Shown here: positions 16,110-25,040 of the stretch, one piece after another
Layout: each line of letters begins with the position of its first letter
Numbering within the stretch: position 1 is the stretch's first letter
Source: an uncultured bacterium
Lineage (GTDB): Bacteria > Oederibacteriota > PGYV01 > Palsa-1178
Direction of reading: 5' to 3'
DNA length: 33,641 nucleotides
NCBI GenBank assembly: GCA_937889595.1
Contig: CALAOR010000008.1
Location: 1-33,641 of the forward strand
Notes under the pieces: model-generated
Told to the model about the DNA's origin: nothing
The model's database searches: none
Seen by the model: only the letters and a program-made list of their open reading frames with translations
Translations under genes and position numbers: made by a program

Positions 16110-18518
16110 ATGAAAAAAGCATTGTTTATTTTAATGATAATCACATTGTCGGGCTTCATTGCGGTTAAAGCGGCTGATTTTGCAAACGGCGTTGATGTGG
16201 GCTGGCTGTCGCAGATGGAAAGTTCGGGCAAAAAATTCTATAACAGCGCAGGAGTACAGCAGGACTGTTTGCAGATATTAAAGGACCTTTGCGTTAATTC
16301 AATACGCTTAAGGGTATGGGTCAACCCGACGGGCGGTTGGTGCGGAAAAGCCGACGTTGTAGCCATGGCAGTGCGCGCGCATAACATGGGCTTCCGTGTA
16401 ATGTTGGATTTCCATTACAGCGATTCCTGGGCAGACCCGGGCAAGCAGAACAAACCCGCGGCATGGACAGGGTATACATTTCCCCAGCTTGTACAAGCCG
16501 TACATGACCATACTAATGATGTCTTAAGCGCGGTTGTCGCGGCCGGCGTTATACCGGAATGGGTGCAGGTCGGCAACGAGACAAACAACGGCATGCTGTG
16601 GGATGCCAACGCGGCTATTTCCGGAAGGGCAACAGACAGCATGAGCAACTTTGCCCAGCTTGTAACCAGCGGGTATAACGCGGTAAAAGCCGTAAATAGT
16701 TCAATAAAAGTCATAGTACATATTTCCAACGGATATGACAATGCTCTTTTCAGGTGGATATTTGACGGGCTGAAAAATAACGGCGGGTTATGGGATATTA
16801 TGGGCATGTCGCTTTATCCGGACGCCACAAACACATACACGACGTGGGACCCACAGTGCCTGACAAACATGAACGATATGGTAAGCAGGTACCCGGGTAA
16901 GCAGGTAATGATATCGGAATTCGGTTATGACGTCACCCAGGCGCAGACAACGCATGATTTTGCAGTGGACCTGATCACCAAGGTAAAATCCGTGACCGGC
17001 AACAACGGCCTCGGCGTATTTTACTGGGAGCCGGAATGTTACAACGGCTGGCAGGGATACAACAAAGGCGCGTTTGACAATACAGGCAAACCCACTATCG
17101 CGATGAACGCGTTTGCCGAGAACTGTGTTGCTGTGACAGCTACCGCTACTGCGGTAACGCCGGTTCTTACAGCGAGCCCAAGCGCGACGCAGACAAGGAC
17201 AAGAACGTCCACTGTCACGCAGACAAGAACGGCAACTCCTTCATTTACATATACATCAACCAGGGTAGCAACGCCTAACTTTACTGCAACCAATACCATG
17301 ACCTGCAACTGCGGTACGTCGACCTATACGCGCACATCGACTTACACTTCAACACAAACACGCACGGCTACGGCGACGTCGACCATTACCTGCGGCTGCA
17401 GCAACTCGGCGACTATGACGCCAAGTAATACGCAAACGCGGACTTCAACCGCTACACCGACTGCGACAGGGACAATAGTGACACGGACGAACACCCCTAC
17501 TTTCAGCGCAACAAGGACTTTTACGGAAACGCTGACCCAGTCGCCGGTGTCCACTGTCAGTCCGACATTTACGGATTCGCCGGTTGGGACGCCCTTGTCA
17601 GCCACGTTTACGCCATCCTTCACGCAGACTCTTACCCAGTACAGGACATTTACCGCCACTATAACCCAGACTTTGCCGCTGTTTTTTACCTTCACTTCAA
17701 CCCCGAGTTTCACACAGACAGGGACCAGGACTGTGGACCCGAGCAGGACAACTACGGTGCCGTCAACCGGCACGAGAACCGCGACACGGACAAATACACC
17801 TACTTCGACAATTACAAACACGCCTGCCACGGCAGCGCTTGTTTCCGGTATCGTATCCCCGCCTGATACTACGGTGGCAAACAATATAACGGTAGTAATT
17901 ACGGTAAGCAATACGGGTTCAGCCGATGCCTCGAACGTATTGCCATCGTCCTTAATAACCGGAGGCACAGCAGCCGCTTCGCTCGTTTCAGCCCCTTCAT
18001 CCGCGGAAACTATAAGCGCGGGAGGCGCGGTTTCGTTCACCTGGATATATACCGCAACAAAAGCAGGTTCGCTGAGTTTCCAGTCAAATATAACGGGCAC
18101 AGACAGCGGCACAGGCGGAGTTATAGCGAGCGCGGCGGGATCCAATATGACAATATTAAGCCTGATACCCACGCCCACTTTGACGCCGACAGCCACAACA
18201 GTGTGGGGGGATAAATTTGTCATACAGGATATTTTGATCTATCCCAACCCGGTCGGCCCCGGGCCCGTGGATGTGAAGATGAACATATCCATAACCCAGG
18301 CAGCGGCTGAAATCACAGTGAAGATATATACGGTTTCATTCCGGCATATCATGGAAATATACCTCGGGGCAGTCAATACAAAGAAAATCACGGCTCTTAT
18401 TCCGGCGGCCAGGATAAAACATCTTTCAGCGGGCACATATTATGTTGTAGTTACGGGCAGGTCAATCGGCGGGGAAAAGGTCGTATCAAAACTCCAAACA
18501 ATGATAATATTGAAATAA
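16110..18518 (+). CDS. Secreted GH53 endo-beta-1,4-galactanase with Ig-like module and C-terminal sorting-like domain
   Basis: ATG start with an AGGAAACAGG sequence upstream, 13 bases after the GH5 stop; 802 residues. Signal peptide about 1-21. Residues 22-341 are a GH53 barrel with the family signature DFHYSDSWADPGKQNKPAAW, acid/base E157 in VQVGNETN and nucleophile E270 in MISEFGYD. All characterised GH53 enzymes cleave beta-1,4-galactan (arabinogalactan type I, pectin side chains), so this activity is likely. The linker (342-565) has two Cys-rich interruptions (TCNCGTST, TCGCSNS), which could form small disulphide loops. Residues 566-695 are the Ig-like module shared with GH30, and 698-802 the shared C-terminal domain (IYPNP, IYTVSFRHI, GTYYVVVTG, MIILK). 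Confidence 0.93.
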   Translation: MKKALFILMIITLSGFIAVKAADFANGVDVGWLSQMESSGKKFYNSAGVQQDCLQILKDLCVNSIRLRVWVNPTGGWCGKADVVAMAVRAHNMGFRVMLDFHYSDSWADPGKQNKPAAWTGYTFPQLVQAVHDHTNDVLSAVVAAGVIPEWVQVGNETNNGMLWDANAAISGRATDSMSNFAQLVTSGYNAVKAVNSSIKVIVHISNGYDNALFRWIFDGLKNNGGLWDIMGMSLYPDATNTYTTWDPQCLTNMNDMVSRYPGKQVMISEFGYDVTQAQTTHDFAVDLITKVKSVTGNNGLGVFYWEPECYNGWQGYNKGAFDNTGKPTIAMNAFAENCVAVTATATAVTPVLTASPSATQTRTRTSTVTQTRTATPSFTYTSTRVATPNFTATNTMTCNCGTSTYTRTSTYTSTQTRTATATSTITCGCSNSATMTPSNTQTRTSTATPTATGTIVTRTNTPTFSATRTFTETLTQSPVSTVSPTFTDSPVGTPLSATFTPSFTQTLTQYRTFTATITQTLPLFFTFTSTPSFTQTGTRTVDPSRTTTVPSTGTRTATRTNTPTSTITNTPATAALVSGIVSPPDTTVANNITVVITVSNTGSADASNVLPSSLITGGTAAASLVSAPSSAETISAGGAVSFTWIYTATKAGSLSFQSNITGTDSGTGGVIASAAGSNMTILSLIPTPTLTPTATTVWGDKFVIQDILIYPNPVGPGPVDVKMNISITQAAAEITVKIYTVSFRHIMEIYLGAVNTKKITALIPAARIKHLSAGTYYVVVTGRSIGGEKVVSKLQTMIILK
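17806..18196 (+). repeat. Near-identical 391-base module, copy 2 (GH53 gene)
   Basis: Second copy of the segment at 12457-12847, offset 5349 bases, same orientation and same reading register; differences at 17822, 18137 and 18164. Both boundaries fall in Thr-rich linker sequence. A diverged protein-level homologue is in the second GH5 gene (about 23168-23490). Confidence 0.95.
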
Positions 18519-18549
18519 GCCGCGCATATACACTGAGAAGGAGCCTTAA

Positions 18550-21102
18550 ATGTGGTTGATTTTTCCGGGTAAAACAGGGAAAAAGGCGGGCAGTCCGCCG
18601 CATTTCATTTTAAAAGCATTGATGGTGCTGGCCATATGGACGGCCGAGGCCGCGGTACTGCATGCGTCCATGCAGACAATAGTGCCGGGCGGCGACTGGT
18701 ATGATACAAGCGGGAACATAATTTACGCGACCGAAGGCGGCATTTTAAACTACAACGGGACCTATTATCTCTGGGGCATGGACCGCTCAGCCAATAATTC
18801 CACTTTTACCGGCGTAAACCTGTATTCATCGCCTGACCTGAAAAACTGGACATTTGTGAATAAGATCCTCAAAAGCACATCGAACACGCTCTTAGGCGGC
18901 GGCGCGACCATCGAGCGGGCAAAAATACTTTATAACAGCTCGACAAACCAGTTTGTAATGTGGATGCATTACGAGGACCATAACGCTTACAATGTCGCGG
19001 AAGTGGCATACGCCACCTGCGGCACAATCGGGGGCGATTATACTTTCCAGTCGCATTTCCAACCCATGGGGCTTGACAGCAGGGACATGAATGTTTACCA
19101 GGACACGGACGGCAAAGCCTACCTTATATGCACCACTCTTGGGAACCAGAACGTGAGTTTGTTTGCGCTGGATCCCACTTATACGTCCGTGACCAGCGAG
19201 GTTTTCCGCGGAGCGGCGAGCAATAACATGGCATGCGAGGGCCACGCTATCATAAAATCCGGAGGGTATTATTTTTGGATAATGTCCTGGTGCAGCGGAT
19301 GGGATTTCAACGACAACCATTACTATTACGCGACCTCGCTTGCGGGCCCGTGGACGTCGGGCGGCAATATCGCGACTGCCAATGCCCACACGTATGAATC
19401 GCAGGTGGGATGGGCATTCCAAGTCACGGGAAGCGGCGGTTCGACTTTTATTTACATGGGTGACAGGTGGTCGGTCAATAATTTTTCAATGTCGCGCATG
19501 GTCATGCTGCCCATTTCTGTGAACGGCACTACACTGCAGATGCCCTGGCACGACCAGTGGGATATTGACACGCAGACAGGTCTATGGCAGACCGGACCGC
19601 AGACAGTATGGAACGGCCCCTGCAAAATAATCAACAGGCATTCAGGAAAGGTTTTGGATGTTAACGGCGGTTCAACGGCTGACAGCGCTGTTGTGGACCA
19701 GTATACGGATAACGGCGGCGCGAACCAGAAATGGACGATAACCAACCTGGGAGGCAGCGATTATACCATAACATCCGTAAACAGCGGCAAGGTGCTTGAT
19801 ATAACCAGCTCGGGCAGGACAGCGGGTTCAACGGCAATACAATACACAAGTAACGGCGGATACAACCAGAAATGGCACATTATAGACTCGAGCCGCGGCG
19901 CAGGATATTACAGGCTCGTCAATGTAAACACACTGTGCAAGACCATTGAGATACCGGCAGGTTCGACAACAGACGGGACCCAGGCAGCGCTGGGAAATTT
20001 TAATTACAGCGATTACCAGGAGTGGCAGATCCTTTCGGACTATTCGCCCACGAGGACGCCCAATGTCACTGCTGTAGCGACAGCAACAAGGACTATGAGC
20101 GCGAGCGCCTCGGTGTCTCCCACGGGAACATATACAAAAACATTGACGCCGACCAATACAAGGACACAGACAGCCTCGGTGTCTCCCACATGGACCTGTA
20201 CAAAAACACCTACGCCAACGTTTACATCAACTCTGTCAGCGACCCCGTCAATTGCCGTGTCCAAAACATTCACAGCGACGAATTTAATTACGCAGACCAT
20301 GACCAACACTCCTGTAAATACAAATACGGCCGCGCCTTCAGCCACGCGCGCCTCGTCATCCACGGAAACAGCAGCATCCACCCCGCAGCCGAGCTTGACA
20401 ATCACAGCAACGCAGCAAATTACCATGACATCCACTGCGGTTCATACAAATACAGGCACTGCCACTGCTGTTGACACGCAGGCAAGCACGGCAACCCGGA
20501 CCGCGACCCAGACTATTTTTATAAGTCCGTCCACGACATATACAGCTGTGGCATCACAAACGGCAACTGTGACCCCGACAGTTACATTAACAACGATTGC
20601 CGCGTCAAGAACCGCGACACAGACAAATACCGGGACAACTACCCCGAGTGTGACTTCAACCAGGACTTTAATACCAGATACCCCGACATTCACCCGTACT
20701 GTTTCGCCGTCATTGACGCGGACATCCACTGCAATCCCGACAGCCACGGCGACACTGACATATACGCCCATGCCTACGGCCACTACAGAGTGGGAAGACA
20801 GATTTGAGATCAGGGATATTTTGATATATCCCAATCCCTATGACCCGGAAAACACCGGACTCAAGATCAATATATCAATTACACGCGCAGCTTCTGACAT
20901 TAAAATAAGGATCTATACGGTCTCATTCCGCCGTGTAATGGACCTGGATTTTGGGCCGATAAACACAAAAGAGGCAATAATAACAATCCCTGCCGGCCGG
21001 CTGACACATCTCAGCGCAGGCATATATCATGTAGTGGTCACAGGAAAATCAGACGGCAATAAGGCAATATCGAAGCCTGTGGAATTGGTAATAATGAGAT
21101 AG
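18550..21102 (+). CDS. Secreted GH43 subfamily 24-like exo-beta-1,3-galactanase with ricin-type CBM13
   Basis: ATG start with GAAGGAG upstream, 31 bases after the GH53 stop; 850 residues. A signal peptide spans about 20-40 behind a longer N-terminus. Residues 42-355 are a GH43 domain lacking the usual Asp base: the corresponding region reads YATEGGIL. D179 (SRDMNV), E230 (ACEGHA) and Q285 (YESQVG) fit the GH43_24 arrangement, where Glu is the acid and a Gln replaces the base; the 55-residue E-to-Q spacing equals that reported for the Phanerochaete enzyme. Residues 362-498 are a ricin-like CBM13 with three QxW motifs (NQKW, NQKW, QEWQ). This pairing is known from exo-beta-1,3-galactanases acting on type II arabinogalactan. 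Residues 500-746 are a Thr-rich linker and 747-850 the shared C-terminal domain. Confidence 0.85.
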   Translation: MWLIFPGKTGKKAGSPPHFILKALMVLAIWTAEAAVLHASMQTIVPGGDWYDTSGNIIYATEGGILNYNGTYYLWGMDRSANNSTFTGVNLYSSPDLKNWTFVNKILKSTSNTLLGGGATIERAKILYNSSTNQFVMWMHYEDHNAYNVAEVAYATCGTIGGDYTFQSHFQPMGLDSRDMNVYQDTDGKAYLICTTLGNQNVSLFALDPTYTSVTSEVFRGAASNNMACEGHAIIKSGGYYFWIMSWCSGWDFNDNHYYYATSLAGPWTSGGNIATANAHTYESQVGWAFQVTGSGGSTFIYMGDRWSVNNFSMSRMVMLPISVNGTTLQMPWHDQWDIDTQTGLWQTGPQTVWNGPCKIINRHSGKVLDVNGGSTADSAVVDQYTDNGGANQKWTITNLGGSDYTITSVNSGKVLDITSSGRTAGSTAIQYTSNGGYNQKWHIIDSSRGAGYYRLVNVNTLCKTIEIPAGSTTDGTQAALGNFNYSDYQEWQILSDYSPTRTPNVTAVATATRTMSASASVSPTGTYTKTLTPTNTRTQTASVSPTWTCTKTPTPTFTSTLSATPSIAVSKTFTATNLITQTMTNTPVNTNTAAPSATRASSSTETAASTPQPSLTITATQQITMTSTAVHTNTGTATAVDTQASTATRTATQTIFISPSTTYTAVASQTATVTPTVTLTTIAASRTATQTNTGTTTPSVTSTRTLIPDTPTFTRTVSPSLTRTSTAIPTATATLTYTPMPTATTEWEDRFEIRDILIYPNPYDPENTGLKINISITRAASDIKIRIYTVSFRRVMDLDFGPINTKEAIITIPAGRLTHLSAGIYHVVVTGKSDGNKAISKPVELVIMR

Positions 21103-21128
21103 AGTTAACTGAAAATTCGCAATGAAAA

Positions 21129-21146
21129 CCCCTTATAATAAAGGGG
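21129..21146 (+). terminator. Weak hairpin after the GH5-GH53-GH43 operon
   Basis: CCCCTT (21129-21134) pairs with AAGGGG (21141-21146) around a 6-base loop, 27 bases after the GH43_24 stop. No U-tract follows, so it may only stabilise the mRNA end. Confidence 0.3.
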
Positions 21147-21168
21147 GAAAACATATACCGCAACTTTC

Positions 21169-21180
21169 CGAAAGTGCTTT
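21169..21180 (+). promoter_or_regulatory. LacI/CcpA-like operator candidate upstream of the second GH5 gene
   Basis: CGAAAGTGCTTT, identical to 13784-13795. It is also the right half of a perfect odd palindrome ACTTTC-C-GAAAGT at 21163-21175. It lies about 24 bases upstream of the -35 box. Confidence 0.45.
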
Positions 21181-21203
21181 TGTCTAATGATTTAACGGTT
21201 AAC

Positions 21204-21231
21204 TTGCGGAACTGGCAGTATGTGGTATAAT
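21204..21231 (+). promoter_or_regulatory. Predicted promoter of the second GH5 gene
   Basis: TTGCGG at 21204-21209, a 16-base spacer and TATAAT at 21226-21231. Transcription would start near 21238. Confidence 0.5.
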
Positions 21232-21302
21232 TAAGATGGGACTTAAAAGCACGCTTCATAAAACGCAAGATGAACATACAAACTAAAAAGGCGGCGGTTG
21301 TT

Positions 21303-23879
21303 ATGAAGAAAAAAAATTTCAAAAACTTCTGCACAATAATATTTGCCTGCCTGTTCATATCTTTATCCCAGTTCATATTTGCGGCGCCGCCCGATTTAAA
21401 AGTGAACGGCATTAATTTCCAGACAGTAAGCGGCGGTTGTAATGTTAGGCTGACCGGCGTGGATGTGGACGGCCTGGAATGGTCCCCAAATGGATGGGGG
21501 CCGCCGAACGGCAATGGAGGGACCATAGCACAATCAGTAACCGGCGCGATAAGTTCATGGAAAGCAAACATGGTCAGGATACCTGTCAGCCAGGATTTTT
21601 GGTTCGGCCACACCAATACCCACGGAACGGCTAATCAGGCGAATTACAGGGCATTTGTTGACAGCGCGGTTACAGCCGCGTCAAATTTGAATTCCTATGT
21701 TGAGATCGATCTGCACTGGTCCGGCACCGGGGCATGGGGGACATCGGACGCGCAGATGGATATGCCTGATGATAACAGCACGGCTTTCTGGACGGATGTG
21801 GCGACCCATTACGCGAATAACCCGGCTGTGATGTTTAACCTGTATAATGAACCCAAAGATGATACGTGGGCCATCTGGAAAAGCGGAGGAACCAGCAAAT
21901 CCGGTTTTCATACGCCCGGGTTCCAGAGCCTGGTGACTACGATCAGGAATACAGGCGCAAATAATATCATAATTGTCGGCGGGCTCGCGTGGGCCTATGA
22001 CATGACCGGAATTTCAGCCAATCACCTAACCGACACGTCGTCGGGCCACGGCATAGCGTATGAGGCGCATATATACGATAATAAGGGTACCGGCGAACCT
22101 GGAATATGGAACACTAATGTAACTGTGGCGGTTAACGCCGGGTATTGCGTGATAATAGGGGAATTCGGGCCGAACACCAGCGGCAGCCAGGACGGCAGCG
22201 GGTGCACTCCTTTCGAGTCGGACCTGATATCTTGGATAAATGGAAATAACTCCGCAAATTACGCTTACAGCGCAGAGGCATGGGATTTCAGCACATCTGC
22301 GTCGCCGCTTCTGTTAACGAGCTGGAGCGGATTCGCGGCAACCGGATGCCACGGCACGCAGGTTAAGAACTGGCTGGCCGCGGTTACAACGCCAAGCTGC
22401 GGCGGGGCCACAACACCGGTAGTTACAGCGACCTGGACGCGGTCATACACGCTTACACCTACAAAGACAGCAACTCTGACATACACAAAAACAGCGACTC
22501 CAACTTTTACGAGGACATCAACCCTGACTTCAACCCTGACTTCTACTTTGACTTCTACTTTGACCGCAAGTCCTACCTTTACCAGGACCTTCACGCCGAC
22601 ATATACGCAAACCGCGACGCCGACCCGCACACAGACCGCGACGCCGACATTTAGCTTGACCGCAAGCCCTACGTCAATACCAAGCACGACTTTTACCAGG
22701 TCAGTTACGCAGACATACACGGCAACCCCGACAAACACATGGACAGCCACAGTAACCCCCACCTGGACCGTCACGCCGACATTTACGATCCAGATATATT
22801 CGCCGACCAACACGCCCACAAATACTATTTTTATAAGCCGGACATCCACGGCCACAAGTACCGGGACAGCGTCATTCACGGTCACAGCGACCGCTACTGA
22901 GACACAAAGCCCGGCTAATACATTTACACAAACAGCCACTGTCACAGTTGTTATCAATTCGCCGACTTTTACCCCGACATTTTCCGTAACTTATACTGTA
23001 ATTAACACCCAGACCGCAAGCAATACCCCTGTTTATAGCCCGACGGAATCCCCTACTGGTCCGCCGCCTACTGAAACAAATACGCCCACAGTGACGCAGA
23101 CAGGCACAGCGGTTATTTTCACCAGCACAGCGACTCCGACAATAACAAATACCCCGGCCACGGCTTTTCTGGTGTCGGACGTTTCGGTTCCAGCAGCAGT
23201 GCCTGTCGGCAGCGACATACTGGTTATCATCACCGTCAACAATACAGGCTCTGCGGCGGCCAATAATGTTTTGTCGTCACCGCTGACAATAGGCGGTACT
23301 GGTTCGGCATTATATGTATCCGGACCTGTGTCATCTGTACCCATAGCAGCGGGAGGTTCGGCTTCTTTTACCTGGACATATATAACCACTGCCATCGGCT
23401 CGCTTAATATACAGTCCAGTGTATCAGCCATTGACACGGGCACCGGGGGCACAATAACAAGTTCCGCATCAGGCAGCAGCGGAGCGCTGGCTCTTACGCC
23501 CACACAAACACAAAGTATAACCGTCACCCTGACAAGCACCCCGCAGCCCACAGCAACGGCAGTATGGGGGGACAAGTTTGAAATACCCCAGGTGCTTATC
23601 TACCCGAACCCGGTCAATCCGGGTTATACGGACGTGAAATTGAAAATAACCATAACACAGCCGGCCTCAGAAGCGAAAATAAGGATCTACACCGCTGCTT
23701 TTCGCCGCATAATGGAAATGGAATTAGGGGCGCAGGACACAAAGGAAATCACGGTTACCATACCGAAAGAACGGATAAACCGTCTTGCGGCGGGCGCGTA
23801 TTTTGTGGTGGTTACGGGAAAATCAATAGGCAAAGAAAAAGCCGCTTCAAAACCGGAACAGCTGTTAATATTGAGGTAG
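21303..23879 (+). CDS. Second secreted GH5 hydrolase with Ig-like module and C-terminal sorting-like domain
   Basis: I place the start at ATG 21303 rather than 21270, because it is preceded by AAAAAGGCGGC like the paralogue at 13910 and followed directly by the Lys-rich signal peptide; 858 residues. Residues 25-365 are a GH5 barrel close to the first GH5: H138 in IDLHWSG, acid/base E183 in NLYNEPK and nucleophile E287 in IIGEFGPN, all present. Residues 369-620 are a linker that includes short repeats (TSTLTSTLTST). Residues 621-729 are an Ig/CARDB-like module homologous to, but clearly diverged from, the GH30/GH53 module. Residues 754-858 are the shared C-terminal domain (IYPNP, IYTAAFRRI, GAYFVVVTG, SKP, LLILR). 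It has its own promoter. Confidence 0.88.
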   Translation: MKKKNFKNFCTIIFACLFISLSQFIFAAPPDLKVNGINFQTVSGGCNVRLTGVDVDGLEWSPNGWGPPNGNGGTIAQSVTGAISSWKANMVRIPVSQDFWFGHTNTHGTANQANYRAFVDSAVTAASNLNSYVEIDLHWSGTGAWGTSDAQMDMPDDNSTAFWTDVATHYANNPAVMFNLYNEPKDDTWAIWKSGGTSKSGFHTPGFQSLVTTIRNTGANNIIIVGGLAWAYDMTGISANHLTDTSSGHGIAYEAHIYDNKGTGEPGIWNTNVTVAVNAGYCVIIGEFGPNTSGSQDGSGCTPFESDLISWINGNNSANYAYSAEAWDFSTSASPLLLTSWSGFAATGCHGTQVKNWLAAVTTPSCGGATTPVVTATWTRSYTLTPTKTATLTYTKTATPTFTRTSTLTSTLTSTLTSTLTASPTFTRTFTPTYTQTATPTRTQTATPTFSLTASPTSIPSTTFTRSVTQTYTATPTNTWTATVTPTWTVTPTFTIQIYSPTNTPTNTIFISRTSTATSTGTASFTVTATATETQSPANTFTQTATVTVVINSPTFTPTFSVTYTVINTQTASNTPVYSPTESPTGPPPTETNTPTVTQTGTAVIFTSTATPTITNTPATAFLVSDVSVPAAVPVGSDILVIITVNNTGSAAANNVLSSPLTIGGTGSALYVSGPVSSVPIAAGGSASFTWTYITTAIGSLNIQSSVSAIDTGTGGTITSSASGSSGALALTPTQTQSITVTLTSTPQPTATAVWGDKFEIPQVLIYPNPVNPGYTDVKLKITITQPASEAKIRIYTAAFRRIMEMELGAQDTKEITVTIPKERINRLAAGAYFVVVTGKSIGKEKAASKPEQLLILR

Positions 23880-24070
23880 TTTTTTTTATCCGGATAACCA
23901 ATGTTGTATTTTTTCAGCGGCTTACGCTCCCTGCGTAAGCCCGCAGGCTGGATGTCTTCGATGTTTTCTTATATAATCCCTTTTTTTTTCATTGTATAAT
24001 GAACTTAAACTAATTAGGCGGACAATAAAACGCCGTAAGGCATTTTGCCGCGCGTGACGAGGGTGTTCCC
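23880..24070. other. Intergenic region with a perfect hairpin
   Basis: GGCTTACG at 23919-23926 pairs perfectly with CGTAAGCC at 23934-23941 (7-base loop); no U-run follows, so it is not a classical terminator. T-runs occur before it and at about 23980-23990. TATAAT-like boxes occur near 23972 and 23994, but no convincing -35 box. Confidence 0.5.
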
Positions 24071-24538
24071 GTGAAATTATTCAGCTTAAGAAAGGGCCAA
24101 CTTCTGATATATTTCCTGGTCATCATGTCCGTGATAGCCATGACATCCGCGGTTTATTTCCGGATGCGTATGGGCCAGATAAAACACCAGCAGAGGGGGA
24201 GCTATATAGACGAGCTTTACAACGAGTGCAGGTCAAATATGGAAGCAATACAGGAGGCGCAATATGCGGGTTGGGGAACTCCGGGTATGGCAGTACTGCA
24301 TAACAGGGCACTCCTGAATTTTATGAAGGTCAGGAACAGGGAATTTTCGTTCTCAATGGAAAATATCAAAGAATGGGTTGAATTCCAAAAAACGCTGGGC
24401 AGCGCCGGTATGCTTGTAGGCACGGGCGAGCCTCCGCAGATAGAGGCCGCCTATATCCAGGATATCCGTGAAACGCAGAAAAACATGGCTGTCTGGCTGA
24501 ACAAGGCAAGGATTCATGACAATAATTTTCAGTATTAA
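24071..24538 (+). CDS. Small protein with one N-terminal membrane segment, unknown function
   Basis: GTG start with GAGGG about 8 bases upstream; 155 residues. A short basic N-terminus (LRKGQ) precedes one hydrophobic helix (residues about 10-30), then a mostly helical, charged region. The layout resembles TadE/PilX-like minor pilin or pseudopilin proteins, which often begin with RxGQ, but there is no clear prepilin cleavage site or neighbouring pilus gene, so I make no functional claim. It may be anchored in the inner membrane with its C-terminus outside. Confidence 0.6.
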   Translation: MKLFSLRKGQLLIYFLVIMSVIAMTSAVYFRMRMGQIKHQQRGSYIDELYNECRSNMEAIQEAQYAGWGTPGMAVLHNRALLNFMKVRNREFSFSMENIKEWVEFQKTLGSAGMLVGTGEPPQIEAAYIQDIRETQKNMAVWLNKARIHDNNFQY

Positions 24539-24617
24539 GACTTGGGACAGGTGTTGATCTTAAGGCCTGACGATCGATCAAAACGCAATTATAAAGATGC
24601 CAGGCATCAAGCCGGAC

Positions 24618-24900
24618 TTTAATCCCGGCAAATCCATTGACTTCAGTCGGTGGTGGGGCGTGGGGGCACATGGCCCCACTCCTTGTAGGCCGCCAACACA
24701 GTTGGCGGACTCCCTCTCCCTTGAAGGCTACTTATAGTCCCCCCTTGAGGGGGAGAGAGGGTCAGGGTGAGGGTGAAGTAGCGGCAGGCCAAAAGGGAGA
24801 CATCGACTGCCGAAACCTCACCCCCATCCTGACCTTCCCCCCTTGAGGGGGAAGGGGGTATTTGAAAAGCCACCGACAAAGTCGGTGGTAATTTACTAAT
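24618..24900 (+). repeat. Palindrome-rich dispersed repeat, copy A (MITE-like)
   Basis: Shares its outer ends and much of its left part with copy B at 26699-26899: both start TTTAATCCCGGCAAAT, contain CACATGGCCCCACTCCTT, and end with a hairpin followed by GGTGGTAATTTACT. Inside are nested hairpins: GTGGGG/CCCCAC, CCGCCAAC/GTTGGCGG with loop ACA, a large GC palindrome built on CCCCCTTGAGGGGG, and CCACCGAC/GTCGGTGG with loop AAA at the right end. The two ends form an imperfect inverted repeat. It has no coding capacity and was presumably mobilised in trans. Confidence 0.8.
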
Positions 24901-24968
24901 GTTTTCATACCCCCCCAGATACACCCTTCCAATTCACCTCGTTTAAACGTGTATGTATAATATTTCTA

Positions 24969-24997
24969 TTGACAATAAAGTATACAACATGTATAAT
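24969..24997 (+). promoter_or_regulatory. Consensus sigma70 promoter
   Basis: TTGACA at 24969-24974, a 17-base spacer and TATAAT at 24992-24997, a perfect consensus match. It would drive the small membrane protein at 25041. Confidence 0.75.
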
Positions 24998-25040
24998 AAA
25001 GTCAAGATAAAGCATACACTTACTTTGAGGAGGAAGAATT

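Noticed and set aside
23919-23941. Perfect hairpin as the terminator of the second GH5 gene
   Set aside because: The stem is good, but no T-run follows it on the plus strand; kept only as a hairpin.
24637-24846. Short frames on both strands inside the palindromic repeat
   Set aside because: They translate hairpin DNA, and the shared parts of copy B do not preserve them.
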